Below are positions 21,652 to 30,373 of a DNA stretch of 38,653 bases, piece after piece. The notes under the pieces were generated by a model, which was not told the origin of the DNA, ran no database searches, and worked only from the letters and a program-made list of their open reading frames with translations. The translations under genes were made by a program, and so were the position numbers. The number at the start of each line of letters is the position of its first letter. The stretch's first letter is position 1. Source of the stretch: CAZEBW01 sp964510205 (lineage in GTDB: Bacteria > Chloroflexota > Anaerolineae > VGOG01); contig CAZEBW010000030.1 of the NCBI GenBank assembly GCA_964510205.1, forward strand, positions 1 through 38,653. Direction: 5' to 3'.

Positions 21652-24600
21652 ATGCGAACGCGAACAGTTTTGATCGGCGTGGTACTACTGGTTATCCTGG
21701 CGGGACTGCTCATCACGGGGGCCATTGGGGCCGGCGCCGTGCCCGCTCCCCCAGCCGAGATGCCGCCTCCGCCCGGCGGCGAGGCCCAACACTACGACCT
21801 GGGCGATGGCCACTACGTGGCCGTCATCCCTGCTGCCTCCGGTCTTGCCGACATTTACAACCAAGAACCATACATTGACACCTACGTAGATTCATATAAC
21901 AACGACACCAGCTATTGCAATAGCTCATCACTGCAGGTAGAGTACGGCTACGCCCCTGGGCATCCGAGCACCCTACAGGCGTATTACAAACGCGCTCTGC
22001 TCGGCTTCCATCTTTCCTCCATCCCCTCCAACGCCACGGTTACCTCTGCTACTTTCTACGCCTACCTGTACGATGCCGGCTGGGCGAACACTGTCACGAT
22101 CTACCTGCGACGAATAACCGAGTCTTGGGGCTGTCCCGTGGACTGGAGCGATAAGCCCGACTCTGTGAACTGGACCAGTCGGTCGGTGAGCAGCAGCACT
22201 GGCTGGAAGAACTGGACCGTCACCAACCTGGTACAGACCTACTGGATCGGCCGGAACTTCGGCGCCTCCCCTAACTATGGCCTGCAACTGGCCGGGCCGG
22301 AGAGCGGTTCCAACTACCACTGGCGCTACTTCCACTCCAAGAATGCCAAGGGCAACCATCCCTACCTGCTGGTGTACTACCACCTCCCCACGCCGACGCC
22401 TACCAGCACCCGAACCCCCACCCGCACCCCAACGCCGACTCCCACCCCGACCCTGGCTCGTATCTGCGAAGACCTGGTGGTCAACAGCACCGACGACGTG
22501 GACGACCTGGCCTGCGACGCGGCCCACTGCTCGCTGCGCGAGGCCATCATCTGCGCCAACGAGAACCCGCCTCTTGACCACATCACCTTCAACATCCCGC
22601 ACACCGACCCCGCTTTCACTGGCGCGGTGTGGCTCATCTCTCCCGACAGCGCCCTCCCCAGCCTCACCGACGACGGCATCATCGTTGACGGCCCATCGCA
22701 GATGGCCAATCAGGGAGACACCAATGCCGACGGGCCGGAGGTTGTGCTCTCCGGCGTCCGCGCTGGCGCGGCCAACGGCTTCTACATCCGGGCCAGCGAC
22801 TGCGTGATTCGCGGTCTGAACATAGGCGGTTTCGAGCTGAGCGGCGTCTTCATCGGTGGGGCAGGGGTGAGCAATAACACGATCGAACACAACTACATCG
22901 GCGTCGCGGCCAACGGCGCCGCCCCCTTCGGCAACGGCACCGACGGCGTGACCTTCCGCAACGGCCCGCACCACAACACCATCGGGCCGGACAACGTCAT
23001 CTCCGGCAATGACAATTATGGGATCTCCCTCGGCATCGCCGACCACAACGTCATTCGCGGCAACCTGATCGGCCTGGCCTCCAACGGCGCGGCGGCCATC
23101 GCCAATGGACTTAATGGCATTGACGTTGCAGTGAGCAACAGCACCCTGATCGAAGACAACGTCATCAGCGGCAACGGCGTCAACGGGCTGCAGATCGCTG
23201 CCAGCAGCCAGGTGCAGCTCACTGGCAACCTGATCGGCCTCAACCAGGCTGGCGGCGCCGCCATACCCAACGGCGTCGGAGGGCTCATCATTGAAAATGG
23301 CTCGACCAACGTGACCATCGGACCCGAAAATGTCATCAGCGGCAACACGGAGGACGGCATCGGCATGAAGGACCCGCCCACCGGGCACAACACCGTCGTG
23401 GGCAATTACATCGGCACGGATGCTGCCGGCAGTGCGCCCATCCCCAACGGCGGACACGGCGTCTTGTTGTTCGACGGCGTGCACCACAACACCATCGGCC
23501 CGGGCAACGTCATCGCCTACAACATCGGCGACGGCATACGTGTTGACGGCGAGAACACCCTGTACAACACCATCACCCGGAACAGCATCACCGAGAACGG
23601 CGACCCGCTAGGCCTGGGCATCGAGAACATCAACGGCGGCAACACCGAGCTCCCGCCGCCGGCCATCACCGGTTTCACCGCCACGGATGCCAGCGGCGCC
23701 GCCATCCTGCCTGATGCGTCCCCCTGCGCCGGCTGCATCATCGAAGCCTTCTCCGACACCGATGGCGAGGGCCGACAGTACCTTGGCTCCGGCACCACCC
23801 TCGCCGACGGCTCATGGACAGTCGCCTTCACCGAGGGGGCACCGCTTTACGCCTATCTCACCGCCACCTCCACCGACACCGACGGCAATACCTCCGAGTT
23901 TCCCCTCCAGTCTGTCCATTTCCTCATCCCCGACGTGGAGGTGGACAAGTCGCTGACCGAGCCGCCCGGCGGCGTGGCCGGGGTCGGCGAGGACGTTGCG
24001 TTCCGCATCACCATCCGCAGCACCGGCACCGCCACCCTGACCGAGATCCGGGTCAGCGACGACTACCCGTCCGAATGCCTGCTGTTCACAGGCAGCGACC
24101 TGATGCCGGACACCGTGGATCCGGTGGTGGGTGAACTGACCTGGAACGACGTCACCACCCACTTCGGCGACCTGGACCCTGGGGACGAGGTCTCCTTCAC
24201 GCTCCACTTCCGGGTCTTTGCTGCAACCTGCGATCTGGGTCCGCTGGCCGTCAACTGTACCCACGTAGCGGCCGAAGACAGCATAGGGCACGTCGTTGAA
24301 GACCATTGGTGCGACGACGTGACCATCGCGCCCGCCCCGCCGGAGATCGAGGTCGGCAAGGTGGCGCTGGATCCGGTGGTCTGCGTGAGCGACACAGTGC
24401 GGTTTATGGGCATCGTCGCCAACACCGGTGATGTGCCCATCGGCACCATTTTGATGACCGACATCTACGATACCGACTATCTGGAGAGCCTGAACGATCC
24501 AGCCCTCTGGGGGCCTGACGACGGCGAGCTAAACCTCGACGCCGTAGCAGTGGGGCCGTGGTGGATTCCGGGCTTGGCGATCCCGTGGCCCCTGTTCTTC

Positions 24601-27600
24601 CATGCCCAGGCTGAGACCCCGTCCACGGTGAACGAGTTCCGGGCCATGGTCAACGGCGATCCAGCCACCGAGCGGAGCGACACGGCGACGGTGACCATCC
24701 TGTCCGAGCCGGGACCGTGCGAGGACAACCTGGTGACCAACGGCGGCTTCGAGGATGAGTGGACTGGCTGGATCCATACCCCCGGTGCCAGGATAGGGAC
24801 TGAGAGCCACTCCGGCGATTCCTCGCTGCTCCTGGGCATCCTGCCGGACGAGCTCGACGCGTGGCGAATTGACGTGGCCTACCAGATAGTCACCATCCCC
24901 GCCGATGCCCATCATGCTACCCTGAGCTTCTGGTACAACGTGGACAACTGGGACGACGACGTCAGGTTCAACTTCTTCGGCGCCGCCGTCCACGAGATGG
25001 AGGCCGGAGTGAGTCACGAGATCGTCCCGCCAACCGTGGACAGCGGGGGCTGGCAGCAGGCCACCTGGGACGTCCCCACTCACTTAATCGGGCAGGACAT
25101 CGCGATCGGGTTTGCGGCCTTCAACGACGGTGCCCACGCCCCCATGTGTCACAAGCTTTGGGCCTACGTGGACGACGTGGAGGTCTGCGTCGCCCGCTGT
25201 GGCCCAGAAGAACCACCCTCCACCTGGGTTCCCGGCATGTGCTGGAAGGCGGACGGCTGGCCCGACTACGCCCCCCACGGCATGCCCGACTTCGATCAGC
25301 ACGGATATTACACCGAAACCATCCCCTTCACCCGCACCGTGGACGGCCCTGCCGCCTCCGCCAACTCCCTGTGGTGGTTCGATTCCAAGTTCAACGCCAC
25401 GATAACGCCCGACTACCCGCTGGTGGAACCCTACGGCGATTGGGACGACCACGACCCGCAGAACGTCCCGCCCCTCGTGCTCGATCTGGCCGGGCGAATG
25501 CAGACCGACGGCTTCCCCGACCACCCCGGCGATTGGATCGGCACCCGTCCCGACGACTTGGCCAACGGCGTCCGCGACCTCCTGGAGGAGAAAGACCTCT
25601 TGGATGACTACAGCGTCACCCTGGAGGCCAGCCCCTCCTACTACCTCCTCCGCGACGAGGTGCTGCGCTGCGAGGACGTGCTGCTGCTCTTGGGCTTCTG
25701 GGAGCATCAGCCCGAAGGCTGGCGGCGGCTGGGCGGCCACTGGGTCAACGGCGCCGGCGTGGATTGCGAAGACCGGCGGCGCATTGGCATCAGCGACCCC
25801 TTCATTGACAGCGCGGAGAGGGGATACGCCGGCACCTATCTGCCCATCGCTGACCACGATCACCCCCACGACTGGCGGTTGCACGACGACGCGGCCTACG
25901 TCTCCCACGACCTCTACGAAGCGTGGGTAGGCCGAGAAGATTGGGGGCTGGTGGACTACGTTCGCCGCGATCCCGTCACCAGAGAGCTGTTCCCCGACGT
26001 GTTCCGCTTCTGGGAAGCCAACACCCCATCCGAGTTCGAGGCGGTTCAGGCCGAGGAGTACCAGCACGGCCCCATCCGCGTGATCTCGGAGTACATGGTC
26101 GCCGTGTCGCCCCTCACCGACACCGTCAGCCTGTCCCTGGCGCCCAGCTTCGTCGAGGCTTCGGTGGGCGAGGTGTTCGCGGTGGACATCGTGGCCGAGA
26201 GCCGCTCCCAGCCCTTCGACACCGTGCAGGTCTACCTGGACTTCGACCCCGCGCTGCTCCAGTGCGTGGACGCGGCCGGCAACCCCATCACTGAGACTGT
26301 CCCCATCTCGCCCACCCTGGTCTTGCAGAACGAGGTGGACAACGAGGCCGGTCAGGTGAACTACGCCGCCCGCGTGAACTTCGGCCAGCCGCCGCTCAGC
26401 GGACGCGTGCAGGTGGCGCGGCTGTACTTCCAGCCCCTCGCCGCCACGCCGCCAGAGGGGACGCCGCTGGAGTTCAACTGGACCACCCCGCGCCGCACCG
26501 ACGTCCTCTCGGGGATCATCTCGGTGCTGGGGCGCATCCGAGAGACGCAGGTGAGGGCCGGCGATCCGGCCACCCTCCGGGCCAGCGTCGCCCTGCAGGG
26601 ACGGCCAGCGCCGCCCCACGAGCGGTGGGAGATCCCCCTGACGGTGGAGCTGCGCCGCCCGGCCACCGACGCTGCCCTGCACATCTTCGCTCCCACCACC
26701 GACGACCAGGGCCGCTTCACCATCGAGGGGGTGATGCCCGGCGTCTACGACCTGCGGGTCAAGGGGATGCACACCCTGGCCAACCGCTGGTCCGAGCTGG
26801 AGCTGGTGCCCGGCGACAATGTGGTGGACCTGGGCGAGCTCGTGGAGGGCGACGCCGACAACGACAACGATGTGGACGGCGCCGATGCCTCGCTGGTCAA
26901 CCTGGCCTTCGGCAGCGTCCCCGGCGACGCCAACTGGGACCCCCGCGCCGACTTCAACGAGGACCAAACCGTGAACGGCGTAGACATGGGCCTCCTAGCC
27001 GCCAACTTCGGCCGCACTGGCGACGTCGAGATTGCTCCTCACGCCCCACGCTTCACGTTTGACGCATCACGTTTCACGCCTCACGCCCCACGTTTCACGT
27101 TTGACGTTTCACGCAACACGCAACACGCAATACGCAACACATCCCCCCTCACCATCACCTTCTCCCCCTCCTCCATCACCGCCGACGTGGACGACGCCTT
27201 CACCGTGGACGTGGTGGTGCAGGCCGGGGCGCAGCCAGTGGACACCGTGGAGGCGCACATCTACTTCCCGGCTGGGGTGCTGCAGGTGGTGGATGCGGGC
27301 GGGACACCGGCTGCGACGGTGGAGGGAGGCGGCGACTTCGACCTGAAGCTGGCCAACAGCGCCGACAACAGCGCGGGCAAGATCCATTACGCGGCCACCA
27401 TGCTGGGCGGCTCGCTGAGCGGCGACATCACCGTAGCCACCCTGCGCTTTAAGGCCATCGGTCCTACTATGGGAAGCTGGCTGCGCTTCCAGGTTTGGCC
27501 GCCCGAGAAGACCGACGTGAGCTACCTGGGCCAGTCGGTGCTGACGGCCTGGCCTGCCGCTGCAGTCACCGTGGAGGGGTATCCGAAGATTTATCTGCCC

Positions 27601-27624
27601 CTCATTCTGAAGAGCTACTCGTAA
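21652..27624 (+). CDS. Giant secreted multidomain protein with beta-helix, cohesin and dockerin modules (1990 aa)
   Basis: The ATG at 21652 follows GAGGAG; a typical signal peptide is at 1-33. Order: DNRLRE-like domain (about 69-243), Thr/Pro linker, CSLREA motif (about 290-300), right-handed beta-helix with NTIGP-type turns (about 310-700), a small Ig-like module with CAGCIIEAFS, two DUF11 repeats (about 762-886, 898-1019), a jelly-roll CBM-like domain (about 1023-1183), a C39-peptidase-like domain (about 1188-1483) lacking the nucleophile Cys (VDGPAASANSLWWF) but keeping GHWV and SDP, cohesin (about 1485-1637), a beta-sandwich, a two-loop dockerin (about 1733-1790), a repeat-derived linker, a second cohesin (about 1830-1980) and terminal YLPLILKSYS. 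Role inferred: surface scaffold or adhesin. First gene of an operon with 27674-29890. Confidence 0.85.
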   Translation: MRTRTVLIGVVLLVILAGLLITGAIGAGAVPAPPAEMPPPPGGEAQHYDLGDGHYVAVIPAASGLADIYNQEPYIDTYVDSYNNDTSYCNSSSLQVEYGYAPGHPSTLQAYYKRALLGFHLSSIPSNATVTSATFYAYLYDAGWANTVTIYLRRITESWGCPVDWSDKPDSVNWTSRSVSSSTGWKNWTVTNLVQTYWIGRNFGASPNYGLQLAGPESGSNYHWRYFHSKNAKGNHPYLLVYYHLPTPTPTSTRTPTRTPTPTPTPTLARICEDLVVNSTDDVDDLACDAAHCSLREAIICANENPPLDHITFNIPHTDPAFTGAVWLISPDSALPSLTDDGIIVDGPSQMANQGDTNADGPEVVLSGVRAGAANGFYIRASDCVIRGLNIGGFELSGVFIGGAGVSNNTIEHNYIGVAANGAAPFGNGTDGVTFRNGPHHNTIGPDNVISGNDNYGISLGIADHNVIRGNLIGLASNGAAAIANGLNGIDVAVSNSTLIEDNVISGNGVNGLQIAASSQVQLTGNLIGLNQAGGAAIPNGVGGLIIENGSTNVTIGPENVISGNTEDGIGMKDPPTGHNTVVGNYIGTDAAGSAPIPNGGHGVLLFDGVHHNTIGPGNVIAYNIGDGIRVDGENTLYNTITRNSITENGDPLGLGIENINGGNTELPPPAITGFTATDASGAAILPDASPCAGCIIEAFSDTDGEGRQYLGSGTTLADGSWTVAFTEGAPLYAYLTATSTDTDGNTSEFPLQSVHFLIPDVEVDKSLTEPPGGVAGVGEDVAFRITIRSTGTATLTEIRVSDDYPSECLLFTGSDLMPDTVDPVVGELTWNDVTTHFGDLDPGDEVSFTLHFRVFAATCDLGPLAVNCTHVAAEDSIGHVVEDHWCDDVTIAPAPPEIEVGKVALDPVVCVSDTVRFMGIVANTGDVPIGTILMTDIYDTDYLESLNDPALWGPDDGELNLDAVAVGPWWIPGLAIPWPLFFHAQAETPSTVNEFRAMVNGDPATERSDTATVTILSEPGPCEDNLVTNGGFEDEWTGWIHTPGARIGTESHSGDSSLLLGILPDELDAWRIDVAYQIVTIPADAHHATLSFWYNVDNWDDDVRFNFFGAAVHEMEAGVSHEIVPPTVDSGGWQQATWDVPTHLIGQDIAIGFAAFNDGAHAPMCHKLWAYVDDVEVCVARCGPEEPPSTWVPGMCWKADGWPDYAPHGMPDFDQHGYYTETIPFTRTVDGPAASANSLWWFDSKFNATITPDYPLVEPYGDWDDHDPQNVPPLVLDLAGRMQTDGFPDHPGDWIGTRPDDLANGVRDLLEEKDLLDDYSVTLEASPSYYLLRDEVLRCEDVLLLLGFWEHQPEGWRRLGGHWVNGAGVDCEDRRRIGISDPFIDSAERGYAGTYLPIADHDHPHDWRLHDDAAYVSHDLYEAWVGREDWGLVDYVRRDPVTRELFPDVFRFWEANTPSEFEAVQAEEYQHGPIRVISEYMVAVSPLTDTVSLSLAPSFVEASVGEVFAVDIVAESRSQPFDTVQVYLDFDPALLQCVDAAGNPITETVPISPTLVLQNEVDNEAGQVNYAARVNFGQPPLSGRVQVARLYFQPLAATPPEGTPLEFNWTTPRRTDVLSGIISVLGRIRETQVRAGDPATLRASVALQGRPAPPHERWEIPLTVELRRPATDAALHIFAPTTDDQGRFTIEGVMPGVYDLRVKGMHTLANRWSELELVPGDNVVDLGELVEGDADNDNDVDGADASLVNLAFGSVPGDANWDPRADFNEDQTVNGVDMGLLAANFGRTGDVEIAPHAPRFTFDASRFTPHAPRFTFDVSRNTQHAIRNTSPLTITFSPSSITADVDDAFTVDVVVQAGAQPVDTVEAHIYFPAGVLQVVDAGGTPAATVEGGGDFDLKLANSADNSAGKIHYAATMLGGSLSGDITVATLRFKAIGPTMGSWLRFQVWPPEKTDVSYLGQSVLTAWPAAAVTVEGYPKIYLPLILKSYS
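27033..27136 (+). repeat. Short tandem-like ACG(T/C)TTCACG repeats inside the coding sequence
   Basis: About 100 bp made of variants of CACGTTTCACG, TCACGCCCCACG and CAACACGCAA. It encodes an atypical His/Arg/Phe-rich linker (APRFTF repeated) between dockerin and the second cohesin, unlike the acidic, Thr-rich protein around it. It looks like intergenic-type repeat DNA captured in frame. Confidence 0.65.
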
Positions 27625-27673
27625 GCCGACTCGCTGCTGGTCAGGGCGAAACATAAAAACTAGGAGAAGAAAA

Positions 27674-29890
27674 ATGCGAACTCGAACCACATTATTCACC
27701 GTCGTCGTATTGGCCCTGGGGCTTGTGTTTTCCGCTGCGAACAGCGCTGAAGGCCCACAGCGTGCTACCGCCCCCGACCCTGTTTTCGCTGAGGGGCATC
27801 CCGCCCGCTTGGATTGCCCCATTGACGGCTACGAGCCCAACGATAGTTTCGCAACGGCCTATGCCATGAGTACCGGTATCTCGCACTGCGCTGCCTACAT
27901 CTGTCCCAGTGGCGACGTGGATTGGTTCAAGTTCAGCGTCACCAGCGGGCAGCAGATCACCGTGGATTTGTATAGCCTACCTGCCGACTTCGACCTGCGT
28001 CTGTACGATCCGTCGGGCACTCTGATAGACACGTCCACCAACTCTGGCACCACCGACGAGCAGATTGTGCACACGGCCAGCATGACGGGAGACTACCGCG
28101 CCTATGTCTTCGGCTACGGTGGGGCCTACAGCGAGGAGGACGACTACTGCCTGCTGGTCACGCTGACCACGCCCACGCCGACCCCCACGACCGTTGTCGC
28201 CACCGACACCATCCGCGTCTACGTCGGCCAACGGGTCTACCTGCCCCTCATCTTCAAGAACCACCAGCCCAGCTTAGAACCGACCCCGACGTCCACCAGC
28301 ACGCCCACACCGACGGCTACCCTGTGGGCAAGCCCCACGCCTACCAGCACGCCCACATCCACCCCTACCCCCACGCTCACGCCGACGCCCACGGCCACCT
28401 CGCCGGTCACCGGCATCCGCTACGTGGCCACCAGCGGCGACGACGCCGACAACGCCTGCACCAGCAGCAGCACCCCTTGCCGCACCATCCAACACGGTGT
28501 GGATCGGGCGCAGGCGGGGGAAGAAGTCCGCGTGGCCGCCGGCACCTACAGCGACGTGCAGACGGTGGCCATCACTCGCGGGGGCGACCCCTATACCTAC
28601 ACCCAGGTCGCCCTCATCACCCAGAGCCTGACCTTGCGCGGCGGCTACACCACGGCCGACTGGACAACGCCTGACCCCACCGCCAATCCGACCATCGTTG
28701 ACGCTCAGCGGCAGGGGCGGGGCCTCACCATCGTCGGCGACGGCAGCCAGATGGTGACGGTGGAGGGGTTCACCATCACCGGCGGCGACTACACCGGACT
28801 AGGCAACCCGCCCGGCGATTGGCACCTCTGCCGACGCACGGGCGCCGACTGCGGCGGCGGCCTCTTCGCCCGCTGGGTCACGGTGGTCGTCCGCAACTGC
28901 ACCGTCACCGACAACATCGCCAGTCGCACGCAGAGGTCCAGCGATGGGGGCGGGATCTACCTCTGGAACCTGAGCGCGGGCAGCCGTCTGGAGAACGTCA
29001 CCGTGTCCGACAACCTGGCCACCAGTGAGGGCGGTCACGGCGGGGGGATACACATCGTTGAGGGCCACGGCGTTACTATGGTGCACAGCACGTTGGAGGG
29101 GAACAGCGCCTCCAGCGAGGGCGGTGGGATGGTCATTGCGGATCCTGACTACAGCGCGGTGGTCATCGAGGATACTACCTTCATAAGTAACACTTTGTCC
29201 AGCGATGACGCGGAAGGTGGCGGCTTGCGTGCGTACTTGTCCCTGGAGGGCGAGGCGTTGCGCATGGAGCGAGTGCGGATGCAGGGGAATCAAGCCGAGA
29301 GCCAGGGAGCGGCCATTTACCTGGAAAAGATAGGAGGTGGCCTGACCACTGCCCGCCTGACCAACTTGCTGTTGACGGGCAACCGCACCGCTTCGACGGC
29401 GGCCACCGACTCGGTGCTGGCTGTAGGTCGGGGATACGACATGGGCTTCACGCTGGCCCACGTGACCGCCGCTGACAACGAGGCTCCCACCTTCCTGCGT
29501 GCCGTAGGCCCCTATGTGGATAACACGCTCGCCATCACCCTGACCAACACCCTCATCGTCTCGACCACCAACGCCTTTTCCGCCGAGCAGTGGGCTGGCG
29601 ACGTGACCGTGCATCATACCAACACCCTGACGCACGACGTCGCCACCCTGCACAACACCGAAGGCGGCACGCCCACCTTCACAGTGGTCAATCCGCTGAC
29701 CGGCGATCCGAAACTGGACGCCACCTACCACTTGCAAGTCAGTTCGGCGGCCATTGACGCCGGCGTGGACGCAGGTGTGACGACGGACATAGACGGCGAG
29801 GCCCGCCCCTGGGGTGCGGGCTACGACATCGGCGCGGACGAGTACACAGGCGCCAGCGTCTATGCGCACCGTGACCCACACCCACAGTGA
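27674..29890 (+). CDS. Secreted PPC-domain and beta-helix protein (738 aa)
   Basis: The ATG at 27674 follows TAGGAGAAG, and the start region (GGAGAAGAAAAATGCGAAC) is identical to that of the upstream giant gene. Signal peptide 1-27; PPC (pre-peptidase C-terminal) beta domain about 48-163 (YEPNDSFATAYAM, ICPSGDVDWFKF); then GQRVYLPLIFKNHQ (186-199), which resembles the C-terminal tail of the two giants but is internal here; Thr/Pro linker (about 203-243); right-handed beta-helix (about 246-728) of the 'choice-of-anchor Q' type, opening with YVATSGDDADNACTSS and closing DIDGEARPWGAGYDIGADEY. No catalytic motif. It begins 49 nt after the upstream stop, so same operon. Probably a surface-binding or polysaccharide-interacting protein. 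Confidence 0.85.
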   Translation: MRTRTTLFTVVVLALGLVFSAANSAEGPQRATAPDPVFAEGHPARLDCPIDGYEPNDSFATAYAMSTGISHCAAYICPSGDVDWFKFSVTSGQQITVDLYSLPADFDLRLYDPSGTLIDTSTNSGTTDEQIVHTASMTGDYRAYVFGYGGAYSEEDDYCLLVTLTTPTPTPTTVVATDTIRVYVGQRVYLPLIFKNHQPSLEPTPTSTSTPTPTATLWASPTPTSTPTSTPTPTLTPTPTATSPVTGIRYVATSGDDADNACTSSSTPCRTIQHGVDRAQAGEEVRVAAGTYSDVQTVAITRGGDPYTYTQVALITQSLTLRGGYTTADWTTPDPTANPTIVDAQRQGRGLTIVGDGSQMVTVEGFTITGGDYTGLGNPPGDWHLCRRTGADCGGGLFARWVTVVVRNCTVTDNIASRTQRSSDGGGIYLWNLSAGSRLENVTVSDNLATSEGGHGGGIHIVEGHGVTMVHSTLEGNSASSEGGGMVIADPDYSAVVIEDTTFISNTLSSDDAEGGGLRAYLSLEGEALRMERVRMQGNQAESQGAAIYLEKIGGGLTTARLTNLLLTGNRTASTAATDSVLAVGRGYDMGFTLAHVTAADNEAPTFLRAVGPYVDNTLAITLTNTLIVSTTNAFSAEQWAGDVTVHHTNTLTHDVATLHNTEGGTPTFTVVNPLTGDPKLDATYHLQVSSAAIDAGVDAGVTTDIDGEARPWGAGYDIGADEYTGASVYAHRDPHPQ

Positions 29891-29914
29891 CGCGCTTTCC
29901 ATAGTTTTCAACAT

Positions 29915-30033
29915 AGGGCAATCGTATTTGGCTCTTGCAGGTGCAACGCACCTCTTGCCAACGGGTTCATCGACCAGTTTCCCACACAGTCAGGTGCGTT
30001 GCACCTTGCGAGTTTTTCAAATGCGATTGCCCT
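29915..30033. repeat. 119-bp imperfect inverted repeat after the PPC/beta-helix gene
   Basis: Outer arms AGGGCAATCG (29915-29924) and CGATTGCCCT (30024-30033), then ATTTG/CAAAT, then AGGTGCAACGCACCT and its complement AGGTGCGTTGCACCT, each itself palindromic. The rest of the 483-bp gap holds the promoter and leader of the next gene. It may act as terminator of the preceding operon or be a small mobile element. Confidence 0.65.
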
Positions 30034-30052
30034 GGATTTTAACATAAAATCT

Positions 30053-30081
30053 TTGACAGGAGGCAAGCTTTCTGGTATAAT
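30053..30081 (+). promoter_or_regulatory. Consensus promoter of the second giant gene
   Basis: Perfect TTGACA (30053-30058), 17-nt spacer, TATAAT (30076-30081) with TGG extension. RNA start near 30088. Confidence 0.9.
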
Positions 30082-30087
30082 ATGAAC

Positions 30088-30259
30088 AGTACGAGGGCCG
30101 TCGTCTATTCACTGGCTGCAATTTGATCGTACCAGAGGTTACGCCAGGCAATGACGCAGGGACTCTCATCTCCAATCCACTATGGCAATACAGCCATGAG
30201 ATTGCAGTGTGAGCTAAGGCCAATGCTGAGGCGTAAGCGCGTCTAGCGTTGGCCTTTTG
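30088..30259 (+). promoter_or_regulatory. Structured 5' leader RNA, copy 2 (riboswitch-like candidate)
   Basis: Co-linear with copy 1 at a constant offset of 8739 from the -35 box to the terminator. A first helix GTACGA/TCGTAC (30089-30094, 30127-30132) is clear here. The second helix is GAGGT/ATCTC (30135-30139, 30168-30172), again around a 28-nt loop. An added hairpin ATGGC/GCCAT follows (30182-30186, 30193-30197). The conserved AGCCATGAGA block and the terminator hairpin end the leader. The ATG lies 115 nt beyond. Ligand or protein partner unknown. Confidence 0.7.
30216..30258 (+). terminator. Attenuator hairpin in leader copy 2
   Basis: Same 12-bp stem as copy 1 (AAGGCCAATGCT 30216-30227, AGCGTTGGCCTT 30245-30256) with TTTT at 30255-30258. 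The inner loop differs but still pairs (AGGCG/CGTCT), which argues that the structure is kept. Confidence 0.8.
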
Positions 30260-30337
30260 TGTTGGATTCCGCCGGGCTCGTCCATTTTTCGGCCGCCGGG
30301 TCTATGTGCAGCCGGTCACGACGGACGGCCCTACCCA

Positions 30338-30353
30338 TCGCCACTACCGGCGA
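30338..30353 (+). promoter_or_regulatory. Conserved 16-nt hairpin box before the ribosome site, copy C
   Basis: TCGCCACTACCGGCGA: 5-bp stem TCGCC/GGCGA with a 6-nt loop, 20 nt before the ATG at 30374. Related boxes precede the genes at 21652 and 37577. Confidence 0.5.
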
Positions 30354-30373
30354 AGGACGAGAGGAGGAAACAA

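Noticed and set aside
25084..26967. Long minus-strand open frame (627 codons) opposite the first giant gene; similarly 21973-23487
   Set aside because: These follow from strong third-position GC bias of the plus-strand gene. The translation is Val/Gly/His-rich without domains, and the plus-strand reading has clear modules.
26850..27020. Cellulosome component
   Set aside because: Cohesin and dockerin modules occur, but there are no glycoside hydrolase catalytic domains or S-layer anchors in the window; non-cellulosomal use is more likely.
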